Source: an uncultured SAR116 cluster alpha proteobacterium
Lineage (GTDB): Bacteria; Pseudomonadota; Alphaproteobacteria; Puniceispirillales; Marisalimonadaceae
Assembly (NCBI GenBank): GCA_902619615.1
Contig: CACNFD010000011.1
Coordinates: 1 to 64,000 of the forward strand
Direction of reading: 5' to 3'
DNA: 64,000 bases
Below are positions 1-8,674 of the stretch, piece by piece. Each line of letters opens with the position of its first letter. Positions within the stretch are counted from its first letter, which is position 1. The notes below the pieces were generated by a model. It made no database searches. It was not told where the DNA came from and was given only the letters and a program-made list of their open reading frames with translations. The position numbers were made by a program, and so were the translations under genes.

Positions 1-429
1 TTCATTTTTAAAATAAATTCGTTTCTCTTTTTCTTCACTAATTATGCTATCAAGTACTGCTTTTTCTTTTAATCTTACAAATTCTGGAACTTGTTCTGAA
101 AATATTAATTTTGTTTTATTGATTTCTGCATTTAATCTGCTGTTTTCAGCTAACAAAAAATTTTGTCTATCTTCGAGTTTATTTAAAAGTAAAGTTTCTT
201 CAGATACATCATAGCTTAAAAAAACATCCCCTTTCTTAATTGCTTCATTTTTTTTAAAATTCAAATTTTTGATTATTCCGTCTTTTGACGATTTGATGAC
301 AATAATTTCAGTTTTAGTAGAAACTATTCCATTACTTTTAACTACATCTTCAATTTTATATATAGTTGACCATAAAATTGAAGTGCATAAAATAAAAAAA
401 ATTAAACCAATAATATATAACCTAGACAT
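1..429 (-). CDS. HlyD-family membrane fusion protein of a type I secretion system (partial)
   Basis: Only the first 143 codons are in the window; the gene runs off the left edge. It starts with a short cytoplasmic tip and one membrane segment at about residues 4-20 (IIGLIFFILCTSILW). A beta-barrel/lipoyl-like segment follows (about 25-75, with KSSKDGIIKNLNFKKNEAI KKGD spacing typical of HlyD/LapC/PrtE), then a Leu/Glu/Lys-rich stretch likely to form the periplasmic coiled-coil hairpin. Such adaptors bridge an inner-membrane ABC exporter to a TolC-like outer-membrane channel. The ATG lies 4 bases after the stop of the upstream ABC exporter gene, and an in-frame stop lies just before it, so the start is firm and the two are co-transcribed. 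The substrate is unknown and no RTX-like protein is visible here. Confidence 0.82.
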   Translation of the reverse strand, partial: MSRLYIIGLIFFILCTSILWSTIYKIEDVVKSNGIVSTKTEIIVIKSSKDGIIKNLNFKKNEAIKKGDVFLSYDVSEETLLLNKLEDRQNFLLAENSRLNAEINKTKLIFSEQVPEFVRLKEKAVLDSIISEEKEKRIYFKNE

Positions 430-433
430 AAAA

Positions 434-2098
434 TTATCTCACTTGGACATTTTTTAAAATTTCATCTTTTGGTTTATCATCTACTATAGTTCCATCTTTT
501 ATTATTATTATTCTATCTAAAGATTTTAATATGTCAGCTCGATGGGATGAAATAATAACAATGTTATCATTAAGTTCATTTTTTATAAAATGAGTGAATT
601 GATTTTCTAAATGTCCATCAAATGAGTTTGTGGGTTCGTCAAAAAGTACGACTTCAGGATTATTGATTAATGCTCTTGCAAGACCAATTACTTTTCTTTG
701 TCCCCCAGAAATATTCATTCCATTAGATACTAGACGTAAATTTAAGTCATTTTTGATGATATCAAAGAGGCCGTATTTACTTAATTTATTTATGACTTCA
801 TTTAAAGATTTTTCATTTTGATCTTTAGATCCAATAAGAATATTTTCTATAACAGTACCATCAAACATAATTGGAAACTGTTCTAAAAATCCAATTTTAT
901 TTCCTAATTCTTGATCGGAAATATGTCTCTGATTAATATCATTATAAGTTATATCACCCTTTTTAGGTTTTAATTTGCCTGATATACAGTTCAATAATGA
1001 AGTTTTTCCACTTCCTACTTGTCCGATAATTCCAACTTTAGTTTTGTTAAAAAATTGTAAATTAATATTTTTTAATATTATCTTTTCTTCTAAATTAAAA
1101 CTAATTTTTAAAAGCCCAACCGATTTTATATGATTTAATTGAGTTGTTTGATTTTTATCTTTTAGTGACATAATTTCATTTATAACATCAAAACCTTCAT
1201 ATGCCGCTTGACTACCACTTACTAGTCTTGATAAATTTCCTAATGGAACAAGTGCGCGACCCGTTAAAATAATGCATCCAAATAAAATTCCAAATCCTAA
1301 ACTACCATTAAGAACCATTATTGATCCAAAAAAAACAGTTAAGATTTGGCACATTTGAGAGCTGATTTGTATAATATCAGTTATTATTGTCGATGAATTA
1401 AAGAGTTTTGTTGAATTTTTACTTTCATTATTATTTTGGCTAATCCACTTTTTTTTAAAAATATTAATACCAGGTAAAAACCTTAAATTTAAAAAATTAA
1501 AAAATATCTGATTATAAGTTGAAAATTTTTTGTTGAGGGTAGTTTCTACCTCTGATCTCTGATTATGTCTTTTTCTTGCTATTATAATTAATGTAAAAAT
1601 TATCAAAATAGATGCTAAAAATGGTATAAGAAATAAATTTCCAGCTAAAAGATAGATTATAGTTATAAACAATACTAAAAAGGGTATATCAACGAAAAGA
1701 ATAGGAATACCTACTATAAGAATTTCACGAAAATTTTCATTTTTTTTTATCAAATTAGGTTGATCATTCAAAACTAAATTTGATGGTCTTGAGCTTTCAA
1801 AAAAAGTTTCGAAGATTTTCTCTCCAAATTTTTTATCAAAATTTTCTTTTACATTTGCTATTGAAATAGATTTTAATCTTTTCGAGATTAAATCAAAAAT
1901 TAAAATAAGAATAATCCCTGTTGTCAGAGTATATAAAGTTGTAATCGAAGAATTACCAATAACCTTATCATAAACTAGTATGATAAAAAAAGAAAAAGCT
2001 AGAGCAAAAATGTTAATTAAAAAAGAACAAGCACAAATTTGAAACGCTATTAGTTTTTCTTTAAATATAAAGTTAAAAATAAAACTAAATATCTTCAA
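434..2098 (-). CDS. Type I secretion ABC transporter, fused permease/ATPase
   Basis: A 554-residue half-transporter: an N-terminal transmembrane domain (about 1-310, several hydrophobic helices) followed by a nucleotide-binding domain. Visible ATPase motifs are Walker A GQVGSGKTS, Q-loop LEQFP, signature ISGGQRK, Walker B VVLFDEP and the H-loop histidine in IIISSHRAD. Length and order fit the PrtD/LapB/HlyB exporters that energise type I secretion. It lacks the N-terminal C39 peptidase-like domain of bacteriocin exporters and LapB-type proteins, so it is nearer the short PrtD type. It is the first gene of a minus-strand operon with the HlyD-like adaptor. Lipid A or peptide export by a related half-transporter cannot be excluded, but the adaptor next door favours type I secretion. 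Confidence 0.88.
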   Translation of the reverse strand: MKIFSFIFNFIFKEKLIAFQICACSFLINIFALAFSFFIILVYDKVIGNSSITTLYTLTTGIILILIFDLISKRLKSISIANVKENFDKKFGEKIFETFFESSRPSNLVLNDQPNLIKKNENFREILIVGIPILFVDIPFLVLFITIIYLLAGNLFLIPFLASILIIFTLIIIARKRHNQRSEVETTLNKKFSTYNQIFFNFLNLRFLPGINIFKKKWISQNNNESKNSTKLFNSSTIITDIIQISSQMCQILTVFFGSIMVLNGSLGFGILFGCIILTGRALVPLGNLSRLVSGSQAAYEGFDVINEIMSLKDKNQTTQLNHIKSVGLLKISFNLEEKIILKNINLQFFNKTKVGIIGQVGSGKTSLLNCISGKLKPKKGDITYNDINQRHISDQELGNKIGFLEQFPIMFDGTVIENILIGSKDQNEKSLNEVINKLSKYGLFDIIKNDLNLRLVSNGMNISGGQRKVIGLARALINNPEVVLFDEPTNSFDGHLENQFTHFIKNELNDNIVIISSHRADILKSLDRIIIIKDGTIVDDKPKDEILKNVQVR

Positions 2099-2569
2099 TA
2101 TTGATTACCTATAGAAATCTATTATATCTAAAAATTTGATTAAACAATAAAATGTGCAAATTGTATATGTTCATAAATTGTATTTTATTATTTTTTTTAA
2201 AAATCTTTAAAATATTCATTGTCTGAGGCTTCTGATCAAATGTGGTAGATGGTCCCTCCGCCATTTAATATACATAAATATGTGATTTTACTATATATAA
2301 TTTAAATATATATTTACCCACAATTTTACCCACAACAAAAATATAATATTAATCATAAAACCCGCTCATGGGGTTACTTTACCCTTCCCCAATCATCATT
2401 AGTTAAAGATAAAGGGGTGTTCGGCGCATTGACCGTAGTCCATCGAAAGCAGACCAAGGTTCAATAATAGGTTACTGTTGTATTTGTAATTCATTTTTGT
2501 TTGTAACTTTATAATTTATATTTAATCTTAAAAATTAATTAAATTTTTTTAAAAAAAGTGAGTTACCAA
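2099..2569. other. Intergenic island with GC-rich hairpins and tandem TTTACCCACAA
   Basis: There is no credible ORF in these 470 bases between divergent genes. It holds, in order: CCTCCGCCAT at about 2255-2264, shared with the repeat copy ending near 10390; a very AT-rich tract (2280-2315); two 11-mers TTTACCCACAA (2313-2323 and 2325-2335); and an unusually GC-rich patch (about 2350-2465) able to form short hairpins ACCC/GGGT, CCCC/GGGG and ATTGACC/GGTTCAAT. The patch stands out against the surrounding AT-rich spacer. It could be a small structured RNA or a relic attachment site of an integrated element. I cannot assign it to a known RNA family by eye. Confidence 0.4.
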
Positions 2570-3208
2570 ATGTATTATGATACTAGTAAAAATGACCATG
2601 GTTTACCCTACAATCCTTTCAAAGCCCTTACAATTCCTCGCCCAATTGGATGGATTAGTACAGTGAATAAAAAGGGAATAGGAAATCTTGCACCTTATAG
2701 TTATTTTAATGGGCTTTCTTATAATCCTCCATTTGTAATGTTTTCAGCTGGAAATCGTGCAGATGGAAGTAAAAAAGATAGTGTTTTAAATGCTGAAGAA
2801 ACTGGCGAATTTGTTGTTAATATGAGTACATGGGACACACGTCAACAAATGAATGACACTAGTTGGATAATGGAACCTAATACAGACGAATTAGAAAAAA
2901 CTGGTTTAACAGCTATAGATTCAATAAACGTAAAACCTAAAAGAGTTGCTGAATCTCCAGTTCATTTTGAATGTAAATATCATCAAACTGTCCAACTTCC
3001 AGGAAAAGGAGGGTTACACAATGTTGTATTTGGACAAGTTATTGGTATTCATATAAAAGACGAATTCATCACTGACGAAGGCATAGTAGACATCTTGAAA
3101 ATGAAGGTAATCGCTAGATTAGGATATAATGATTACACTTTAGTAGAAAAAACTTTTTCAATTGTAGACTTCAAAGATAAAGGTAAAATGACTAAAAGTT
3201 GGAGATAA
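2570..3208 (+). CDS. Flavin reductase-like FMN-binding split-barrel protein
   Basis: A 212-residue single-domain protein of the flavin reductase-like / flavoredoxin family. Recognisable features are the N-terminal GLPYNPFKALTIPRPIGWIS segment, which forms the FMN phosphate-binding edge in this family, then NLAPYSYFN, and a C-terminal strand region ending LARLGYNDYT-like (VIARLGYNDYTLV). The family binds FMN and reduces flavin or transfers electrons to partner oxygenases or reductases; the substrate here is unknown. A GTG at 2558 would add four residues, but the ATG at 2570 gives the usual MYY start of this family, so I prefer it. It stands alone between the structured spacer upstream and the TRAP transporter downstream. 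Cytoplasmic. Confidence 0.85.
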   Translation: MYYDTSKNDHGLPYNPFKALTIPRPIGWISTVNKKGIGNLAPYSYFNGLSYNPPFVMFSAGNRADGSKKDSVLNAEETGEFVVNMSTWDTRQQMNDTSWIMEPNTDELEKTGLTAIDSINVKPKRVAESPVHFECKYHQTVQLPGKGGLHNVVFGQVIGIHIKDEFITDEGIVDILKMKVIARLGYNDYTLVEKTFSIVDFKDKGKMTKSWR

Positions 3209-3436
3209 AAAAGCTAATTAATTTTTAGCAAAATTCTGAATAAAATTACTAAATTGACATTAAATATGCTTCTTTATTTTATTTTAAGTAATTAATTAGG
3301 TATTTATATAGAATTTGTTACTTAAAAAAGATCAATTAAATTAATATATTATGTAAAAAAAAATTTTTATTAATAGAAAAAAATTTTAAAATCCTTAGGC
3401 TTATAACTAACACTAAAAAATAAGGGAGAATTAAAT

Positions 3437-4585
3437 ATGGAAAACATATTTTCAAAATTGTTTTCAATTTCTGTAGTTTCTCTGTTCAGCATATCCAATG
3501 TTATTGCCGGAGACCTTCCAAAAAATATTGCTTGGACTGCTTATGGAACTACTTCATCAGGTTATGCTCAATCTGTGGGAATTGGGCAAATGCTTAAAAA
3601 AAATTATGGTACTGACCTAAGGATTATACCTGGGAAAAATGATGTTTCAAGAATGGTTCCTTTGAAAGCTGGACAAGCTGAAATCTGCGCATGTGGAATA
3701 GCAAGTTTATTTGCGCAAGAGGGCGTGTTTATGTTTGCAGACAAAAAATGGGGGCCAATGAAAGTTTACAATATGTTCAATAATATTGGAAGAAATGGTC
3801 AAACAGTTGCTACAGCCAAGGATGCAAACATTAAAACAATGGCTGATCTGAAAGGGAAAAGAGTTACTTGGGTAAAAGGATCTCCAGCTCTTAATGGGAA
3901 CATGGCAGGTTTTTTAGCGTTTGGTGGCTTGACATGGGATGATGTTATTAAAGTAGAGGTTTCTGGTTATGGAGCATCTGCTAATGCGGTTATAAATGGT
4001 CAAGCAGATGCAAGTATGGGTTCTTCTGTAAGTAGTATTTTTAATAAAACAAATGCTTCACCTAGAGGTCTTTTCTTCCCACCAATGCCACATAACGATG
4101 AAGCAGGTTGGAAAAGAGCAATAGCTGTAGCCCCTCATTTTGCTAAAGCAGTTGTAACAAACTTTGTAGGATCTTCCGATAATAATAAATCTTTTGAAGG
4201 CATGAATTATCCTTATCCAATTTTTGTTACAATGGAAAAAACATCTGAAGACTTATCATATCATCTGACTGAAGCAGTTATGGAAAATTATGATCAATTT
4301 AAAGATTCTGGACCAGGAATGGACGGATATCAATTGTCTAATCAAAATTTTAGTTGGATTTTTCCATATCATCCTGGAGCAGTTAAGTATTATAAAAAGA
4401 AAGGTGTTTGGACATCAAAGCATGACAAACATAACGCAAACTTAATAAAAAGACAGGATGTCCTAGCTAAAGCTTGGCAGAAAACTCTAAAGGGTAATTT
4501 ATCCGGTGACGCTTTTAAGAAAAAATGGCTTGAAAATAGAGCATCTGCTTTAAAAGCTGCTGGTATGCCAAATGCATATAATTAA
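3437..4585 (+). CDS. TAXI-family TRAP transporter solute-binding protein
   Basis: A 382-residue periplasmic binding protein with a Sec signal peptide (about 1-24, cleavage after VIA). The mature part follows the TAXI/imp family pattern: WTAYGTTSSGYAQSVGIGQM near the start, a middle lobe with MADLKGKRVTWVKGSPA and NAVINGQADASMGSS, and a HPGAVKYYKKKGVW segment before the C-terminus. TAXI proteins capture carboxylated solutes (glutamate and other organic acids are known examples) and deliver them to a fused DctQM permease; the ligand here cannot be read from sequence. An AAGGGAGAA Shine-Dalgarno lies at 3422-3430. The permease gene follows after a strong stem-loop, consistent with higher expression of the binding protein than of the permease. 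Confidence 0.93.
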   Translation: MENIFSKLFSISVVSLFSISNVIAGDLPKNIAWTAYGTTSSGYAQSVGIGQMLKKNYGTDLRIIPGKNDVSRMVPLKAGQAEICACGIASLFAQEGVFMFADKKWGPMKVYNMFNNIGRNGQTVATAKDANIKTMADLKGKRVTWVKGSPALNGNMAGFLAFGGLTWDDVIKVEVSGYGASANAVINGQADASMGSSVSSIFNKTNASPRGLFFPPMPHNDEAGWKRAIAVAPHFAKAVVTNFVGSSDNNKSFEGMNYPYPIFVTMEKTSEDLSYHLTEAVMENYDQFKDSGPGMDGYQLSNQNFSWIFPYHPGAVKYYKKKGVWTSKHDKHNANLIKRQDVLAKAWQKTLKGNLSGDAFKKKWLENRASALKAAGMPNAYN

Positions 4586-4595
4586 AAAATAAATC

Positions 4596-4626
4596 TGATA
4601 AGGTGAAACTAAGTTTCACCTTATCA
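4596..4626 (+). promoter_or_regulatory. 14-bp perfect stem-loop between TAXI binding protein and permease
   Basis: TGATAAGGTGAAAC and its exact reverse complement are separated by a 3-base TAA loop, just after the binding-protein stop and before the permease start. There is no T-run on the 3' side, so it looks less like an intrinsic terminator than like an mRNA-end-protecting or partial-termination element that would set a high binding-protein to permease ratio. That role is inferred. Confidence 0.8.
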
Positions 4627-4642
4627 AAAATTGGAATTTATT

Positions 4643-6619
4643 ATGTCCAAAAATCAAGTAGAAGTTTCCATGATTAGAAATAGAGCTCCTAATATAGTGT
4701 CTAATTATATTTTAAGGTTTGCCTCCATTTTATCCACTATGATTTCAATTTACATGTTGTTCGGTGTTGGGAATTTTTTAGGAACATACGTGTTACTAGA
4801 TACTGAGTATCTTTATGCTATGATTGCTTTATTACTACCTTTACCGTTTATAATATATAATCCAACTCCTAGAAAAGGAAACAAAATACCCTGGTATGAT
4901 ATAATTTTTGCTGCCTCAACTTTTATAATTGCAAGCTACTTTTGTTTTAGTGGATCATTAATATTAGAAGAGGGTTGGGAATATCTTGCACCAACTCATG
5001 CAAAAATAATGGCATTTATTTTGTGGGGCTTAGTTTTGGAAGCTAGCAGGAGAGCTGGTGGAAATGCTATTTTTATAATTTGTCTAATTATTTCTGTTTA
5101 TCCAGCAATTTCAACTTTTTTTCCTGGATTTTTGAACGCACCAGCGCAACCATGGGATACTACTGCCACATTCCATATTTTTGGTACAGAAAGTATCATG
5201 GGTATACCAATGACTGCTTTTGCAACCCTGGTAGTTGGTTTTTTAATTTTTGGAGTAGCACTTCAACACACAGGAGGTGGATCCTTTTTTTTAAATTTAG
5301 CATTTGCACTTTTAGGTACTAGAAGAGGTGGGCCTGCAAAAGTTTCAATTTTTTCTTCTGGTCTGATGGGGTCAATGAGTGGGAGTGTGATTACAAATGT
5401 TTTGACTACTGGTGTCCTCTCAATCCCCGCAATGAAGAAAACTGGTTTCAAATCGTCTTATGCTGCAGGTGTAGAGGCATGTGCATCTACAGGTGGTGTG
5501 CTAATGCCACCAGTTATGGGAGCAACTGCTTTTGTTATGGCAACTTTTTTAGAGGTTCCATACTCTGAGATTATTATTGCAGCCGCTTTTCCATCTATAT
5601 TGTATTATTTTGGTCTTTTTATGCAAATAGATGCATATGCAGCAAGAAATCATCTTAAAGGTTTACCTGCAAAAGAACTTCCATCTATAAAAAAGGTTTT
5701 AAAAGAAGGTTGGTATTTTATATTTGTGTTTGTAATGTTAATTTTAATGTTACTTTACATGCAAAGAGAAGCACAAGCCCCATACTATGCCACCGCCACG
5801 TTATTAATAATTAATCAAATCGTTAAAATTCATAGATGGAATTACGATAAATTAATTCATTTTATTGAAAGTGTTGGCAGATTATTTGCAGAACTTGCAG
5901 GCATTCTAGTGGCAATTGGTCTAATAATTGGTTCACTAACTTTTACTGGTAAAATTGGTACTATTACATACGCGCTGGTAAATTTTGCAGGTGATTCTAT
6001 ATTCATTCTTCTTATCATGGGTGCACTTACTAGTTTCATACTAGGTATTGGTATGACAGTAACAGCTGCTTATTTGTTTCTTGCAGTAACTCTTGCTCCT
6101 GCATTAACAGGTAGTGGCTTAGATAAAGTAGCTGTTCATTTGTTTATGTTATATTGGGGCATGATATCTTTTATAACCCCACCTGTGGCTATTGGTGCAT
6201 TTGCTGCTGCATCAGTTGCTGGTGCAAATGGAATCAGAACTGGTGTAGAAGCTATGAAATTAGGAAGTGTTATTTACTTTATTCCCTTCTTTTTTGTTCT
6301 TAATCCAGCATTAATTGGAAGAGGTTCAATATATGATATTTTGACTGTCTTCTTTTCTGCAATAATTGGTATTATTCTTATTTCAAGTTCATTACAGGGA
6401 TATCTAATTGGAATTGGCGATCTGAAAAAATCAAAACACTTGGAATGGCCAATAAGGATTATGCTTGGGTTTTCAGGTATATTAATGGCTCTTCCTGGTG
6501 GAAAAGTTACAGGGTATTCAAACTACGAAATTAATATTTTTGCAACTGCACTATTTGTCTTACCAATTTTATACTTATTAATTTTGAGGTTAAAAAAAAC
6601 AAATAAAATTAAGACATGA
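4643..6619 (+). CDS. TRAP transporter fused permease, TAXI type (DctQ-DctM fusion)
   Basis: A 658-residue, almost wholly hydrophobic inner-membrane protein. The N-terminal part (about 30-190) matches the small DctQ-like unit; the long C-terminal part is the DctM-like channel with repeated Gly/Ala-rich helices (GSMSGSVITNVLTTG, EACASTGGVLMPPVMGA, TPPVAIGAFAAASVAG). These proteins import the ligand delivered by the TAXI binding protein, driven by a sodium or proton gradient. I chose the ATG at 4643, which has GGA 7-9 bases upstream; a TTG at 4631 would add four residues without a better site. It is co-transcribed with the upstream binding-protein gene across the stem-loop. Confidence 0.93.
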   Translation: MSKNQVEVSMIRNRAPNIVSNYILRFASILSTMISIYMLFGVGNFLGTYVLLDTEYLYAMIALLLPLPFIIYNPTPRKGNKIPWYDIIFAASTFIIASYFCFSGSLILEEGWEYLAPTHAKIMAFILWGLVLEASRRAGGNAIFIICLIISVYPAISTFFPGFLNAPAQPWDTTATFHIFGTESIMGIPMTAFATLVVGFLIFGVALQHTGGGSFFLNLAFALLGTRRGGPAKVSIFSSGLMGSMSGSVITNVLTTGVLSIPAMKKTGFKSSYAAGVEACASTGGVLMPPVMGATAFVMATFLEVPYSEIIIAAAFPSILYYFGLFMQIDAYAARNHLKGLPAKELPSIKKVLKEGWYFIFVFVMLILMLLYMQREAQAPYYATATLLIINQIVKIHRWNYDKLIHFIESVGRLFAELAGILVAIGLIIGSLTFTGKIGTITYALVNFAGDSIFILLIMGALTSFILGIGMTVTAAYLFLAVTLAPALTGSGLDKVAVHLFMLYWGMISFITPPVAIGAFAAASVAGANGIRTGVEAMKLGSVIYFIPFFFVLNPALIGRGSIYDILTVFFSAIIGIILISSSLQGYLIGIGDLKKSKHLEWPIRIMLGFSGILMALPGGKVTGYSNYEINIFATALFVLPILYLLILRLKKTNKIKT

Positions 6620-6656
6620 GCAGAAATTTTTTTATAACACTAAAAATTATTGAACA

Positions 6657-6872
6657 TTAATTAGCTTTTCCATAAAACTTTATTGCATCTGCAAGTGTTT
6701 TGTCTTCTTTTATAAAATGCAATGCAGAAAAAATAACATTATATATATATCCATCTGGTTTTAACTCAGCCTTCTGTGATTTAATCCAACTATCTTTTAA
6801 ATCTTTATCATTGGAAACAAGATTTTCAGAATCATAAAAACTTTTACCTTCCAATAAATATCTATAAAGCAT
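6657..6872 (-). pseudogene. Probable remnant of an ADP-ribosylglycohydrolase-like gene
   Basis: A 71-codon ORF whose residues 40-70 (GYIYNVIFSALHFI..DKTLADAIKFYG) resemble the helix before the GGDADT metal-binding motif of ADP-ribosylglycohydrolases (GYV..LEAALW...SFE.A). The reading frame stops exactly where that catalytic motif should follow, and the upstream in-frame extension NGLAIVI also fits the family but then meets a stop. I read this as a truncated fragment from the middle of such a gene, in a region that holds other remnants. It may equally be an unrelated small protein. The match is by eye and modest. Confidence 0.35.
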
Positions 6873-6924
6873 AATTACAATTGCTAAGCCATTTCATTAT
6901 AAATCATCTAAACGTAACTAACTT

Positions 6925-7010
6925 TGTAGACTAATTTGTGGACTGAAAACTTATTAATCTATAAAATCTTATTAAATCAGAGATGATTAAAATAAAATTA
7001 TGAGGAGGTT
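6925..7010 (+). repeat. Dispersed repeat, copy 1
   Basis: This stretch (TGTAGACTAA ... TATAAAATCTTATTAAATCAG ... ATGATTAA ... ATGAGGAGGTT) matches 10307-10379 with a few substitutions and small gaps, in the same orientation. The pair brackets about 3.4 kb with two small hypothetical genes, an EamA exporter, an epoxide hydrolase and a decayed gene. It is non-coding as far as I can see. Confidence 0.65.
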
Positions 7011-7075
7011 CTTTTTTTACACTGGTTCAGGCAATACGGTAGTTACTGCAAAATATGAAGGGAAATTTTTAAAAT

Positions 7076-7288
7076 ATGAAAGAAGATTACAGAGTAGACC
7101 CAAGAAATATACATTTAGATCAACGTAAAAAAGATACAAGACGTGAAGCATGGGATAGAGATCACATGCCTACAGATTGGGAAAAGCCTGTGCAAAAAAG
7201 TAATAAACAAATATCAAATGCGACACCAGTCTTTATATTTGCTTTTTTTTATATTTGCATATTAGTAATGATTGATTCAATAAAATAA
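7076..7288 (+). CDS. Small single-pass membrane protein of unknown function
   Basis: A 70-residue protein that I do not recognise. The first 47 residues are highly charged and soluble (MKEDYRVDPRNIHLDQRKKD...), and residues 48-68 form one clear hydrophobic helix (ATPVFIFAFFYICILVMI), so it is probably an N-in tail-anchored inner-membrane protein. The next gene starts 18 bases later on the same strand and also encodes a small membrane protein, so the two likely act together. The amino-acid make-up and tidy spacing support a real gene despite its size; no domain is apparent. Confidence 0.6.
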   Translation: MKEDYRVDPRNIHLDQRKKDTRREAWDRDHMPTDWEKPVQKSNKQISNATPVFIFAFFYICILVMIDSIK

Positions 7289-7306
7289 ATATTTAAGATA
7301 TTAAAT

Positions 7307-7657
7307 ATGCAAAAAATTATTTATGATACTTGGAATATTGTTATGAATCATAACAAAAATCCTCTTAAGAATATCCCAGACACTAATGTAAGACATATGA
7401 TAATGCAGGTCTTAGCATGGATGTGGTGTATTGTATTTTCTATGTATTTTACAAGCATGTGGATTTTTGGGATAACAATAATTGCACATCTGATTTTATT
7501 GAGTGCAGTTGCAGTTACTGTAATAACTTTTGAAACTGCACGAAGAAAACCCAAATTTTTTGGTAGTTACTATACACCTAGTAGAAGTCGAGCAATATAC
7601 GTTGATGGAAAAAGAATAGAATTAGACCCTAATGATAAGGGTGGAGAACACGAATAA
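7307..7657 (+). CDS. Small two-helix membrane protein of unknown function
   Basis: A 116-residue protein with a polar N-terminus (1-30), two adjacent hydrophobic helices (about 32-53 and 54-78, the first rich in Met and Trp: MQVLAWMWCIVFSMYF), and a basic soluble tail (ARRKPKFFGSYYTPSRSRAIYVDGKRIELD). The Arg-rich tail after the second helix suggests both ends are cytoplasmic. It follows another small membrane-protein gene at 18 bases, forming a two-gene unit. I do not recognise the family; a role beside a larger membrane complex is possible but unsupported. Confidence 0.65.
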   Translation: MQKIIYDTWNIVMNHNKNPLKNIPDTNVRHMIMQVLAWMWCIVFSMYFTSMWIFGITIIAHLILLSAVAVTVITFETARRKPKFFGSYYTPSRSRAIYVDGKRIELDPNDKGGEHE

Positions 7658-7679
7658 ATTAAAAATTTTATATTTGATG

Positions 7680-8576
7680 TCATGAAATATCCTTATTCGT
7701 TTCTTTTAAAAACAAATATACTCCTCCAATCATAATTAATAATGAGCCGGAAAGACTTAAAAAATCAGGTAACTCTCTGAAGATTAAATAATCATACAAC
7801 AAAACAAAAATTAGAGTGCTGTAAAAAAAAGGTATAACAAAGTTCAACTGATTACTCCTAAGAGCCATTAAAAAACAGATTTGTGCACATATCATAAGAA
7901 ATCCTATAAGAATGCAAAATAATAATTGTAAAAAAGTTGGTGTTTGCCAGAAAAAAATAACTATTAATGATGATAAAATTAGTCCAATGAAATTATTTAT
8001 TAGTAAAATTTGTGTATTCTTTTCGTACTTAGTTAAAAGTTTTATAAAAATCGTCTCTAAGCCCAAACAAATTGCTCCAAAAATTGAGACTAATGCTACT
8101 GGTTCAACGTATAGATTAGAAAAATCAGGCCTAATTAAAATTAAAGCACCTGTAAATGTAATTATAATTGCGATCCACCTATATGAAAAATATTTTTCTT
8201 TTAATATTATTATTGAAAATATCATTGCAAAGACTGGATTTGAAAAGTTAAGAGCAACTGCATCATTCACTGGAATAAGACTAGATGAACCAAATAAGAT
8301 TGTTGCACCTATCCATCCCAAAGATGTCCTTACGAGATGTAGTTTTGGATTTGGTGACTCAATTTTAATTTTATTAAATAAAGTGAATATTAATACAAAA
8401 ATAAAGCCATATAAGAATCTTGATTGGCTTATTTGGAATGGACTCAATGGCTCTCCAAAATATTCTTTTCCTAATATTTTAGCAACAACTGCAGTTCCAC
8501 CAATAAATGCAGAGGCCGCCAACATATAAAAAATACTAAATATAATTTTATTATTTACACTTTTATTTTCACTCAC
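7680..8576 (-). CDS. EamA/DMT-superfamily transporter
   Basis: A 298-residue inner-membrane protein with about ten hydrophobic helices arranged as two EamA repeats. Family signatures include the first-repeat segment DAVALNFSNPVFAMIFSIII followed by LKEKYFSYRW, and a second-repeat ending typical of DMT permeases (FRELPDFLSLSGSLLIMIGG). Members export amino acids, nucleobases or other small metabolites, or are uncharacterised; the substrate here cannot be inferred. It is convergent with the upstream small membrane genes and stands alone. The long reading frame on the opposite strand is a low-complexity shadow. Confidence 0.9.
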   Translation of the reverse strand: MSENKSVNNKIIFSIFYMLAASAFIGGTAVVAKILGKEYFGEPLSPFQISQSRFLYGFIFVLIFTLFNKIKIESPNPKLHLVRTSLGWIGATILFGSSSLIPVNDAVALNFSNPVFAMIFSIIILKEKYFSYRWIAIIITFTGALILIRPDFSNLYVEPVALVSIFGAICLGLETIFIKLLTKYEKNTQILLINNFIGLILSSLIVIFFWQTPTFLQLLFCILIGFLMICAQICFLMALRSNQLNFVIPFFYSTLIFVLLYDYLIFRELPDFLSLSGSLLIMIGGVYLFLKETNKDIS

Positions 8577-8674
8577 TTCGTTACCTAAAAAAATTTAATT
8601 AGACCAATTTAATTTTCTGATTTATTCTTTTTATATATTTTAATTAATTTTTATCTGACTTTTATTATTTTAAA

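Noticed and set aside
2311-2336. Tandem TTACCCACA next to an AT-rich tract, resembling DnaA boxes and a replication origin
   Set aside because: Each site differs from the DnaA consensus TTATCCACA by one base, there are only two, and no origin-linked genes (dnaA, hemE, parAB, rpmH) are near.
2420-2465. Segment with AAAGCAGACCAAGG resembling the conserved loop of SRP (4.5S) RNA
   Set aside because: The GGAA-type tetraloop stem and the 5' side of the symmetric loop are not present, so it does not fold as SRP domain IV.
7000-7128. 42-codon plus-strand frame (MRRFFFYTGSGNTVV...) starting in repeat copy 1
   Set aside because: It overlaps the better-supported 70-residue gene at 7076 in another frame, and the second repeat copy does not keep the frame open.
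7912-8529. 205-codon plus-strand frame opposite the EamA gene
   Set aside because: It is an antisense shadow with Ile/Lys/Asn-rich low-complexity translation and no start context.
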